A DNA stretch of 8,612 bases, from assembly GCA_017459485.1 (NCBI GenBank), contig JAFUCW010000401.1, positions 1 through 8,612 on the forward strand. The letters run 5' to 3'. Of the stretch, positions 1-5,581 are shown in pieces. The first letter of the stretch is position 1. Each line of letters opens with the position of its first letter. The DNA is from Eggerthellaceae bacterium. Its GTDB lineage: Bacteria > Actinomycetota > Coriobacteriia > Coriobacteriales > Eggerthellaceae. The notes under the pieces are model-generated. The model was not told the origin of the DNA and ran no database searches. It saw only the letters and a list, made by a program, of their open reading frames with translations. Both the position numbers and the translations under genes were made by a program.

Positions 1-1090
1 CGGCGGAAGCGTCCTCGATGTCTTCGGGCGCTTCGATCCCCGCTTCGTCTGCTGCGGCGTTGAACGCCTCAATGGCCGCCTCGCCTGCCGCGGCGTCCGC
101 ATTGGCTTCGTCATAGGCCTCCTGCATGGCCGGCGTGGGGAACCACCCGTCGCCGAACACGCCATCGTTGGCCCAGTCGGTTGCCCAGCCGCCCACGGTG
201 GTCACGGAAATGTAGTAGACCAGGAACATGACGACAGCGAAGATAGGCAGCGCAAGCACACGGTTGGTGACAATCTTGTCGATCTTGTCGGAGATGGACT
301 CCTTGTCCGCCGACGCCTTCGCATAGCATCCGTCGATGATGCTGGTGATGTAGTTGTAGCGTTCGTTGACGATGATGCTTTCCGCGTCGTCGTCGGAGGA
401 TTCCTCGACCGCTTTCACGATCGATTCCACGTCCACGGCGCCGGTCAGATGCTCGGATATCTTGCTGTCGCGCTCGAACAGCTTCACCGCGAAAAAGCGC
501 TTCATGTTGTCGGGCACCTTGCCGGCAATCATTTCCTCAATCTTGGAAAGCGCCGATTCGACCTCTGCGCCAAACGTATGGGCACGCACAGGGGCTACGC
601 CTTCCTTAGCCAGCTCGACCGCCTTGGCTGCCGCCTCTTCCACTCCCGTTCCCTTAAGGGCAGAGATCGCAACGACCGGGCAGCCCATCTTTTCGGACAA
701 GACCGCGAAATCGATCGAGTCCCCGTTCTTCTCCACTACGTCCATCATGTTCACGGCAATGACGGTCGGGATGCCCAACTCGATCGCCTGAGTGGACAAG
801 TATAGATTGCGCTCCAAGTTCGAGCCGTCCACAATGTTGATAAGCGCATCGGGCTTTTCGTCGATGACGTAGTCGCGCGCGACCACTTCCTCAAGCGTAT
901 AGGGCGAAAGCGAGTAAATGCCCGGAAGGTCGACGATCTCCACGTCGTCGTGCCCCTTGAGCTTGCCGGTTTTCTTCTCAACGGTCACACCCGGCCAGTT
1001 ACCCACATACTGGTTCGCCCCGGTGAGAGCGTTGAAAAGGGTGGTTTTCCCACAGTTCGGGTTGCCCACCAACGCAATATGCATGGTCAT
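1..1090 (-). CDS. feoB: Ferrous iron transport protein FeoB, GTPase and first membrane segment (partial)
   Basis: FeoB is the inner-membrane Fe(II) transporter with a cytoplasmic G domain. The 363 visible codons run off the left edge, so most of the permease is missing. Motifs seen: G1 GNPNCGKT at residues 9-16, the switch I Thr in VGNWPGVTVE near 36, G3 DLPG at 54-57, G4 NMMD at 114-117, and G5 SALKG from 143. A helical GDI-like region spans about 165-275, and the first membrane helix is at about 277-299 (RVLALPIFAVVMFLVYYISV). After TVGGW and FGDGWF comes a stretch rich in Ala, Glu and Asp (about 320-363) up to the edge. The start at 1090 has GGAGG five bases upstream; an ATG two codons later is an alternative. 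It is the last visible gene of the feo operon, 80 bases after feoA. Identity is very secure. Confidence 0.97.
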   Translation of the reverse strand, partial: MTMHIALVGNPNCGKTTLFNALTGANQYVGNWPGVTVEKKTGKLKGHDDVEIVDLPGIYSLSPYTLEEVVARDYVIDEKPDALINIVDGSNLERNLYLSTQAIELGIPTVIAVNMMDVVEKNGDSIDFAVLSEKMGCPVVAISALKGTGVEEAAAKAVELAKEGVAPVRAHTFGAEVESALSKIEEMIAGKVPDNMKRFFAVKLFERDSKISEHLTGAVDVESIVKAVEESSDDDAESIIVNERYNYITSIIDGCYAKASADKESISDKIDKIVTNRVLALPIFAVVMFLVYYISVTTVGGWATDWANDGVFGDGWFPTPAMQEAYDEANADAAAGEAAIEAFNAAADEAGIEAPEDIEDASA

Positions 1091-1170
1091 TTCTTCCTCC
1101 AAAAGTAATATCTATCTAACTCATGCTCAAAAAGAGAGCGCCTCTACGGCGCATTCACTAAGCGTCCGAG

Positions 1171-1401
1171 CTAGCCTGCTGCTTCGACCTGGACGCGTTC
1201 TGCCTCCGCTTTGCGCAGCGAAAGCTCGTATCCACGGATGGTCACCTCGACCGGATCACCCAAGGGTGCAACCTTGCGCACATACACTTCCACGCCTTTG
1301 GTGACTCCCATGTCCATGATCCGCCGCTTGGTGCCGCCGTCCCCGAGCAGCTTTACGACTTTGACGGTCTCGCCGGGTTTTACGTTATCGAGCGTTGCCA
1401 T
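1171..1401 (-). CDS. feoA: FeoA domain protein, middle gene of feo operon
   Basis: A 76-residue FeoA: a small SH3-like cytoplasmic protein that supports FeoB-dependent Fe(II) uptake, probably by contacting FeoB. The whole chain is one FeoA domain. Family hallmarks seen are VKPGETVKVVKLLGDG (residues 7-22), RRIMDMGVTKGVEVYVRKVAPLGDP (26-50), and a terminal GYELSLRKAEAERVQV (57-72). GGGAGG sits eight bases before the ATG, which fixes the start. The gene lies between a second FeoA gene (93-base gap) and feoB (80-base gap), all on the minus strand. Of the two FeoA proteins this one has the more classical sequence, and it is the one next to feoB. Confidence 0.95.
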   Translation of the reverse strand: MATLDNVKPGETVKVVKLLGDGGTKRRIMDMGVTKGVEVYVRKVAPLGDPVEVTIRGYELSLRKAEAERVQVEAAG

Positions 1402-1494
1402 GACCTTTTCCTCCCTTCTTCATAACGTTTATGCATAGTTGTTATTCAACATGGGCCTTTTTCTTCCCCTGCACTCAGAGAAAAGCGCCAAGGG

Positions 1495-1704
1495 CTAGAC
1501 AATCACGCACTTCGCCAAGCTGGCGTCGAGCGCGACCTTGGACCCTTTCACATTGACAATAAGATTGTCCCCGATGCGCGACACGACCGACAGCTTAGTG
1601 CCAGGCACAAACCCCATCCCTTCAAGATGAAGCCGTACCTCGCCTTCGCCATCGAGGGCATGGATGATGTAGTCCTTGCCCGACTGAACCTGCGTCAACA
1701 CCAT
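1495..1704 (-). CDS. feoA: Second, shorter FeoA domain protein, first gene of feo operon
   Basis: A 69-residue FeoA-like protein. Seen: QVQSGKDYIIHALDGEGEVRLHLEGMGFVPGTKLSVVSRIGDNLIVNVKGSKVALDASLAKCVIV pattern elements, namely the GMGFVPGT turn (residues 29-36), the basic-hydrophobic SVVSRIGDN strand, and a VKGSKVALD strand in place of the RGYELSLR strand of the neighbouring FeoA. This is the clostridial-style FeoA variety rather than a close duplicate of its neighbour, so the pair probably arose by old divergence. The start is supported by AGGAAGG nine bases upstream. It is the first gene after the feo promoter, with about a 100-base leader. A role as FeoB partner or as a small regulator/stabiliser is inferred from family and position. 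Confidence 0.9.
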   Translation of the reverse strand: MVLTQVQSGKDYIIHALDGEGEVRLHLEGMGFVPGTKLSVVSRIGDNLIVNVKGSKVALDASLAKCVIV

Positions 1705-1785
1705 CTGACGTTTCCTTCCTGCTTCCCTGGCGTCCGTGTGCCTCTACGTTTCCAAACGCGCCTTTCGCCCCTACCCATGCCGAAG

Positions 1786-1801
1786 GTTAGTAGGAACTAA
1801 C
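1786..1801. promoter_or_regulatory. Inverted repeat GTTAGT-N4-ACTAAC just after the feo start site
   Basis: GTTAGT (1786-1791) and ACTAAC (1796-1801) form a perfect 6-bp inverted repeat with a 4-base centre. It lies a few bases downstream of the predicted feo transcription start, a classic repressor position. The half-site resembles the GTTAG half of DtxR/IdeR boxes, but there the two halves are one base apart; here the spacing is larger, so I do not call it a DtxR box. It could instead form a small hairpin in the 5' leader. Confidence 0.4.
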
Positions 1802-1805
1802 TTGC

Positions 1806-1837
1806 TTGGCTACCATTGTTGTACCAATGAAAGCCAA
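1806..1837. promoter_or_regulatory. 32-bp dyad filling the feo promoter, candidate operator
   Basis: Two nested inverted pairs share exactly one centre (1821.5): TTGGCT 1806-1811 with AGCCAA 1832-1837, and CATTG 1814-1818 with CAATG 1825-1829. In all 11 base pairs match per arm, plus one more near the centre. The element abuts the -35 box and covers the -10 box, so a bound dimer (or pair of dimers) would block RNA polymerase. It does not match the usual Fur 19-mer or the DtxR/IdeR box. A metal-responsive repressor is an inference from the downstream iron genes. Confidence 0.5.
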
Positions 1838-1843
1838 TGTCAA
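1815..1843 (-). promoter_or_regulatory. Predicted promoter of the feo operon
   Basis: On the minus strand a perfect TTGACA (1838-1843) is followed by a 17-base spacer and AACAAT (1815-1820, 4 of 6 to TATAAT). This predicts transcription from about 1808, giving a leader of about 100 bases before the first feoA. It is the only good sigma-70-type pair seen upstream of the operon. Two dyad sequences overlap or follow it. Confidence 0.65.
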
Positions 1844-2006
1844 GAAAAAGTTAGCTATTCCTATCGACATTTTACTCAGCGTGTTTGCTATTGCACCATG
1901 GGTTCCTCTACAGCCCGGAGGACGCTTCGGAGCAGCTCGACTTCAGGACACATCTCAAAGGAATTCCACAGAAGGCAGGACCGCACGTGCATGGGCGCGC
2001 TACAGG

Positions 2007-2030
2007 GCACGCGGACTCGCACGCGTACTC
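2007..2030. repeat. 12-bp tandem repeat, two copies
   Basis: GCACGCGGACTC (2007-2018) is followed directly by GCACGCGTACTC (2019-2030), 11 of 12 identical; a partial third copy GCACGCGAAC starts at 2033. An inverted pair CGCGCA (2030-2035) / TGCGCG (2045-2050) overlaps its end. Function unknown. Confidence 0.7.
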
Positions 2031-2115
2031 GCGCACGCGAACCCTGCGCGTACACATACACCATCAACGGCGGGGCCTTTCACCTGCGTGCGGTCAGGCG
2101 CAAAGCCGAAGGTAC

Positions 2116-2145
2116 TGCGGTATTGTTGGCTGCGGTATTATTGGC
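2116..2145. repeat. 15-bp tandem repeat just upstream of the moaE-like gene
   Basis: TGCGGTATTGTTGGC (2116-2130) is followed directly by TGCGGTATTATTGGC (2131-2145), 14 of 15 identical. It ends 31 bases before the start codon. The second copy contains TATTAT, a possible -10 element, so the repeats may be paired regulator sites or a local duplication in the promoter. No known motif was recognised. Confidence 0.75.
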
Positions 2146-2176
2146 ATGTCTATTCCCAAGGAACAAGGAGTGCCTC

Positions 2177-2569
2177 ATGTCGAAAGAAGCCCCCTCCCTC
2201 GACCAATGGCTCGAAGAAGCAAAACACAGCGAATACGCCGACAAGTGCGGAATGTTCCTTGCCCACAACGGGGTCGTCCGCGCCACTGCCAAGGCGCAGG
2301 TGCGCGAAGGAACCGCCATGCCGCCCGTCGCTCAGGTCGAATTCTCCTACGACCAGGAAGGGCTTGATGCTGCCATTGCAGAAGCGCTGACCTGGGAAGG
2401 CGTGTACTACGTACGCGTTTGGCTCAACGAAGGCGCGCTCGAAGTGGGCGATTCGATCATGTACGTGCTTATAGGTGCCGACATTCGCCCACGCTGCATA
2501 GACGCGCTCCAGCGCCTGGTCGGCCACATCAAAAACGACCTGGTGGTCGAAAAAGAGATTTACGCATAA
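2177..2569 (+). CDS. Divergent MoaE-like protein (molybdopterin synthase catalytic subunit family)
   Basis: A 130-residue protein that reads as a MoaE-fold chain. MoaE with MoaD puts the dithiolene sulfurs onto precursor Z in molybdenum cofactor synthesis. Seen: GVVR at residues 32-35 (GxVR element), EVEFSY-like strand VAQVEFSYDQ (51-60), GALEVGDSIMYVLIGADIRPRCIDALQRL (86-114, the xLxVGExxVxVxVxAxHRxxAFxA segment), and K119...K126-E127, with the spacing and even numbering of the two active-site lysines of E. coli MoaE. The hallmark HR becomes I103-R104, and the HRxG motif near residue 83 is also absent. The chain stops four residues after K126-E127, so it lacks the usual C-terminal tail. AAGGAG lies seven bases before the ATG and fixes the start. 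No moaD is adjacent. It may be a functional variant or a repurposed homologue. Confidence 0.75.
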   Translation: MSKEAPSLDQWLEEAKHSEYADKCGMFLAHNGVVRATAKAQVREGTAMPPVAQVEFSYDQEGLDAAIAEALTWEGVYYVRVWLNEGALEVGDSIMYVLIGADIRPRCIDALQRLVGHIKNDLVVEKEIYA

Positions 2570-2575
2570 GACGCA

Positions 2576-2613
2576 CCGTTGCTGCCGTGCCGTTGCTGCC
2601 GTGCCGTGCCGTG
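2576..2613. repeat. 14-bp perfect tandem repeat plus CCGTG units after the moaE-like gene
   Basis: CCGTTGCTGCCGTG occurs at 2576-2589 and again at 2590-2603 without change, followed by two CCGTG units (2604-2613). It begins six bases after the stop codon. It reads as a slippage-type expansion; it forms no clear hairpin and has no T-run. Confidence 0.8.
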
Positions 2614-2665
2614 CTGTCTCCTCCGAAAGCTCCTTTTCCCAGTCTGCAACCAATAGCTCGACAAG

Positions 2666-2740
2666 AATCTGTACATTTTTTTCTCACATGCGATTCATTG
2701 TATTCATTTGCACCTCTTAAACAGAGATTATGTACAGATT
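2666..2740. repeat. 11-bp inverted repeat flanking an AT-rich segment
   Basis: AATCTGTACAT (2666-2676) and ATGTACAGATT (2730-2740) are perfect inverted copies 53 bases apart, each with the palindrome TGTACA inside. The segment between is AT-rich (T-run at 2676-2682) and holds no gene. It may be a pair of protein-binding sites, a long-loop hairpin, or the ends of a tiny decayed mobile element; no target duplication was seen. Confidence 0.6.
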
Positions 2741-2756
2741 TATCCCCTGCAACATA

Positions 2757-2815
2757 CTGGTGCCCAGCAAATGCCGGGCACCAGAGGGGACCTTCCAGCA
2801 AAGGTATTGCTGGGC
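2757..2815. terminator. Two stem-loops between convergent genes, possible transcript end
   Basis: Stem 1 pairs CTGGTGCCC (2757-2765) with GGGCACCAG (2776-2784), nine perfect pairs and a 10-base loop. Stem 2 pairs CCAGCAA (2795-2801) with TTGCTGG (2807-2813), seven pairs and a 5-base loop. Stem 2 lies 15 bases past the stop codon of the transporter gene. Neither has a convincing T-tract on either strand, so intrinsic termination is unproven; they may protect the 3' end of the mRNA. GCCCAGCAA (2762-2770) can instead pair with TTGCTGGGC (2807-2815), nine pairs. Confidence 0.5.
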
Positions 2816-2828
2816 TTACGAAAGAGTC

Positions 2829-4226
2829 CTACAGTCCGAAAAGCGCGCAGTACATCGGCACGAACGACATCACAACCACGCAAATGAAGCTGGGGACAGC
2901 CCCGAACTTAAGGACATCGAGCGGCTTGTAGTAGCCCCACCCGTAACTGAACAGGTAAATCGGCTCGATCCACAGCAGCATGGGGCAGCATGCCCACATG
3001 GCAGGCAGGTACAAGATTGCCATCGGAGTAGCGCCGATGATCGGTCCAAGCGCCAACAGAGGCGGGCCGAACAGGGCAACGATTGCCGGAGCCGTGGGAA
3101 TAAACGCACGAATGACGCACACCACCAAGCCAATGATGAAGAAGGCCAGGATAATGTTCATGCCGCCAATTCCCGAAAGCAGGGACTCGACAATCCAGGT
3201 CATTATTCCCGTCGTGCTCATTGCGCCGATAAGGACGCCGACCGACCCGATGGTGAACGACAAGTCCCAATTGATCCTCGACGCGGTATCCTTCCATTCG
3301 AGCACACCGATGCCCGGAAGGAACATGGCAACCATGCCGAAGATGGCGACGATGGTCACGTTCATGGCTGGAACCCATGTGCCTGCAAGCCAGCACACAA
3401 TCATGATTGCGATAATGGCAAGCGTGCGTTTCTCGATCGGAGTAAGCTTATTGCCCGCTTCGGCAAGGCGCGACTCCAGGTCGGCAATTGCCTCGTCAGA
3501 GACCTTCTCAGGCTTGAACACGCGCGTAATCCAGACGCTTGCAACCAGGATGGTGAACAGGCCAATGGGTGCGAAAAGCCCAATCCACTGCAGGAAGGTG
3601 ATGTCGATTCCCGCCTCGCTTTGCAACAGGCCGATAATAAGCGCGTTGCCTGGCGTTCCCGCAGGAGTCATCAGGCCTCCGATGCCAGATGCAGCAGGAA
3701 GGCCAATCATCAGGCACCTTCCCAGGTTCGATTCGCCTGGCTTGGTGTTGTTCGCCTCTAGCAAGCCATGGGCGATGCTCAAAAACACGATGCAGGTTGC
3801 CAAGTTCGACAAGAACGCAGACACGATGCCACATGCAAACATCATCGCAATGACAAGAGCCGACGGGTTCGACTTTGTCCTGCTCGTAAGCGCATGGCAT
3901 ATGCGCAACGGAATCGTGGTGTTCTCCAGGGCGATAGACACGGCAAACGTTGCGATCGCGAAGAAGAATGCTGTTCCGCCAAACTGAAGGAACACGTCGT
4001 TGAGCGTCATGACGCTCAGCAAAGGCATGAGCGCCATCATGCCGAATGCCGACACAGACATAGGCATGGAATTGCAGATCCACAAGGCGAGCGCGCCCCC
4101 GAACACGCCGAGAGACAAAATCCCTTCGCGCGTCGTGCCCTCAGGAACAGGCATGACGGCAGTCACCAACACGAGCACTACGGCAACAACGACACCGATA
4201 ACCCTTTTCCTCATACTCGTTTCCAT
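2829..4226 (-). CDS. DASS/SLC13-family anion (dicarboxylate-type) transporter
   Basis: A 465-residue polytopic membrane protein, predicted to move a di- or tricarboxylate or other organic anion across the cytoplasmic membrane. Seen: hydrophobic segments from residue 10 to the end (about 11-13), the first half-site SNLAT at 140-144 in place of SNTAT, the family signature PAASGIGGLMTPAGTPGNA (177-195), a cytoplasmic loop at about 236-266, and WKDTASRINWDLSFTIGSVGVL (311-332). The internal repeat of the SNT motif, expected in the second half, appears as RAFIPTAPA (373-381), so the second Na+/substrate motif is not canonical. AGGAAAGGGGGG precedes the ATG; an ATG four codons in is an alternative. 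It follows the URO-D gene by 27 bases, so the two are very likely one transcript and the substrate is probably the compound that enzyme acts on. Substrate and coupling ion cannot be read from sequence. Confidence 0.85.
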   Translation of the reverse strand: METSMRKRVIGVVVAVVLVLVTAVMPVPEGTTREGILSLGVFGGALALWICNSMPMSVSAFGMMALMPLLSVMTLNDVFLQFGGTAFFFAIATFAVSIALENTTIPLRICHALTSRTKSNPSALVIAMMFACGIVSAFLSNLATCIVFLSIAHGLLEANNTKPGESNLGRCLMIGLPAASGIGGLMTPAGTPGNALIIGLLQSEAGIDITFLQWIGLFAPIGLFTILVASVWITRVFKPEKVSDEAIADLESRLAEAGNKLTPIEKRTLAIIAIMIVCWLAGTWVPAMNVTIVAIFGMVAMFLPGIGVLEWKDTASRINWDLSFTIGSVGVLIGAMSTTGIMTWIVESLLSGIGGMNIILAFFIIGLVVCVIRAFIPTAPAIVALFGPPLLALGPIIGATPMAILYLPAMWACCPMLLWIEPIYLFSYGWGYYKPLDVLKFGAVPSFICVVVMSFVPMYCALFGL

Positions 4227-4253
4227 ATTGCCCCCCTTTCCTAGCTTGGCAGG

Positions 4254-5366
4254 TTAATACGCGCAGTCATTGCAAGCCCTGGTCATCATCTGGACGTTTT
4301 CGAGCTTCGCATTGAACGGAATGTCGCAACCGGAGCACAGGATGAAACCCGTGGGACCGATGTCGCGAATCAAAGCCTTGCAGTAGTCGTAGGTCTCTTC
4401 GGCGGTCCCAAATGCAAGCAGCTCTGCAGGAACGTCTCCCATGATGCAGATTTTCTCGCCCACCACTTCCTTCGAGTGGCGGATGTTGGTCTTTCCGTCC
4501 AGGCACATGATCAGCTTCTTTTCGGGGAACTGGAGGAAGTGCTCCATCCCCTTGTCCCAGTTCGAGTCGAGGTGAGTCATGGGAACAACGTCGTACTGGA
4601 TACACAGGTCTACCAGGTCTGCGAAGTACGGCCATGCGAATGTATCGAACATTTCGGGGTTGAGAATTCCCGGACCGCCACGCCACCCGCCAACCCAAAC
4701 GCCGAAGGGCCTTGTCTCGGGGTTGGAGAAGCGCGCCTCGTAGCGTTTCATGTTGTACTCGTGCACAACTGCAAACACTTCGAGCAGCTTGTCGGGTATT
4801 TCCATGATGTCGTCCATCAGGAAGTTCTCGAGAGACCGCCCGCCGCAGAGCATTTCGAAGGGGGTGAGCAAGGACCCATCCTTGATGACAGGATAGCCCG
4901 CGTCCTCGAAGCGCTGAATTGCCGTAGCGTTGTACGCCGCAAACGGAGCAAGGCGCTTCATGGGATCACCGAGCCTATTCACCAGATAGTCCTGGTACCA
5001 AGGCTCGAAACCGCCCTCCAAAATGATGTCGTAGTCGTCTTGAGTCATAACCTCTGCCTCGGCGACCTGCCATAACTCGTTGTCTGGCAGCTCGACGCCT
5101 GGAACGGTAATGTTTGACAGCCAGATGACCGGCAGGCCGAACGGAATGGACGTAGCCGCCTGGATTCCGTCGACACCTCCCATAAGATCGGCGCATTTGA
5201 TGTTGCAATCGACGTTGATAACCGGATCCGAAATAAAATCCTTCACAGTCGTGTTGGTGAACGTTGCAGCACATGCAGCTGCACCAGAAACATGCGGTGT
5301 TTTGTCCACTGGTTCGAGGTTTATTGCCGCTTTGACGCGATCGCGCCTTTCTTCGAGAATGCCCAT
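4254..5366 (-). CDS. URO-D/MtaA-type methyltransferase family protein
   Basis: A 370-residue soluble TIM-barrel protein of the uroporphyrinogen decarboxylase superfamily, in the branch that includes the corrinoid-dependent methyltransferases MtaA and CmuA rather than the heme enzyme HemE. Seen: N-terminal EERRDRVKAAINLEPVDKTP (5-24), GLPVIW (77-82), GGWRGGPG (226-233), PMTHLDSNWDKGMEHF (262-277), LDGKTNIRHSKE (289-300), IMGDVPAELLAFGTAEE (308-324), and GFILCSGCDIPFNAKLENVQMM (340-361). The Zn site of MtaA is HxC plus a distal Cys; here it reads H265-L-D267 with C344 and C347. The C terminus has another CxxC (365-368). The start is set by AAGGAG nine bases upstream of 5366; the frame stays open further upstream but that part is not protein-like. 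No corrinoid protein gene is nearby. A methyl-transfer role is inferred from the family. Confidence 0.85.
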   Translation of the reverse strand: MGILEERRDRVKAAINLEPVDKTPHVSGAAACAATFTNTTVKDFISDPVINVDCNIKCADLMGGVDGIQAATSIPFGLPVIWLSNITVPGVELPDNELWQVAEAEVMTQDDYDIILEGGFEPWYQDYLVNRLGDPMKRLAPFAAYNATAIQRFEDAGYPVIKDGSLLTPFEMLCGGRSLENFLMDDIMEIPDKLLEVFAVVHEYNMKRYEARFSNPETRPFGVWVGGWRGGPGILNPEMFDTFAWPYFADLVDLCIQYDVVPMTHLDSNWDKGMEHFLQFPEKKLIMCLDGKTNIRHSKEVVGEKICIMGDVPAELLAFGTAEETYDYCKALIRDIGPTGFILCSGCDIPFNAKLENVQMMTRACNDCAY

Positions 5367-5433
5367 ATGCCTACACTCCTTTTTGTTTCGCAATGCACTT
5401 GCGCTGCACCATGCATCTGCGCAACTGCGCACT

Positions 5434-5459
5434 TTTCTTAGGGGACAGCCCCTAAGGGA
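5434..5459 (-). promoter_or_regulatory. Strong stem-loop in the leader of the methyltransferase gene
   Basis: CTTAGGGG (5437-5444) and CCCCTAAG (5449-5456) pair perfectly around a 4-base loop, and two G-T pairs plus one A-T pair extend the stem outward on the plus strand. On the minus strand it lies about 70 bases before the start codon. It is followed there by AAGAAAAG rather than a T-run, so it is not a normal intrinsic terminator. It may be a leader control element, an mRNA stabiliser or an operator. Confidence 0.45.
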
Positions 5460-5581
5460 TGAACCTGCCATGCAAAAAAACAATGCCTGCTGTATTCGTT
5501 TGGGTACTCGAGTGCAAACGCTCAAACGGCTTTGCTCACACTTCGAGCATACGCAGGTTGCCTACCAAAATGAACGGGAAG

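Larger units (their letters stand above)
1844..2176. other. Non-coding region upstream of the moaE-like gene
   Basis: No gene is supported here. The frame of the downstream plus-strand gene happens to stay open through this stretch, but the upstream codons give an Arg/Thr-rich, non-protein-like sequence with no ribosome binding site, and the extension would run into the feo promoter. The region contains a GC-rich 12-bp tandem repeat and a 15-bp tandem repeat (listed separately). A TATTAT at 2136-2141 could be a -10 element for the plus-strand gene, but no convincing -35 was seen at the right distance. Confidence 0.6.

Noticed and set aside
366..805. Plus-strand open frames across feoB
   Set aside because: Antisense shadows of the FeoB G domain, whose motifs are unambiguous on the minus strand.
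1785..1803. A canonical DtxR/IdeR box upstream of feoA
   Set aside because: The GTTAG and CTAAC halves are six bases apart rather than one, so the site does not fit the consensus.
1736..2176. Upstream extension of the moaE-like gene to a 277-codon frame
   Set aside because: The added sequence is Arg/Thr/Cys-rich and not protein-like, overlaps the feo promoter, and has no ribosome site, whereas the ATG at 2177 has AAGGAG at seven bases.
2676..2682. Intrinsic terminator for the moaE-like gene at the T-run
   Set aside because: No GC-rich stem directly precedes the T-run; only the short TGTACA palindrome is there.
2730..3987. Long plus-strand open frames (343 and 335 codons) across the transporter gene
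   Set aside because: They are antisense shadows of the transporter; their products are His/Arg/Asn- or Met/Ile-rich with no domain, while the minus strand gives a clear DASS protein.
4254..5366. HemE (heme-pathway uroporphyrinogen decarboxylase)
   Set aside because: The HemE N-terminal RQAGR-type signature is absent, and motifs such as THLDSNWDKG and CSGCDIPFNAKLENV fit the methyltransferase-like branch; no heme genes are nearby.
5367..5525. N-terminal extension of the URO-D protein by 53 residues
   Set aside because: The extension would cross the leader hairpin and lacks a ribosome site; the ATG at 5366 has AAGGAG at nine bases and starts the typical EERRDRVKAAIN sequence.
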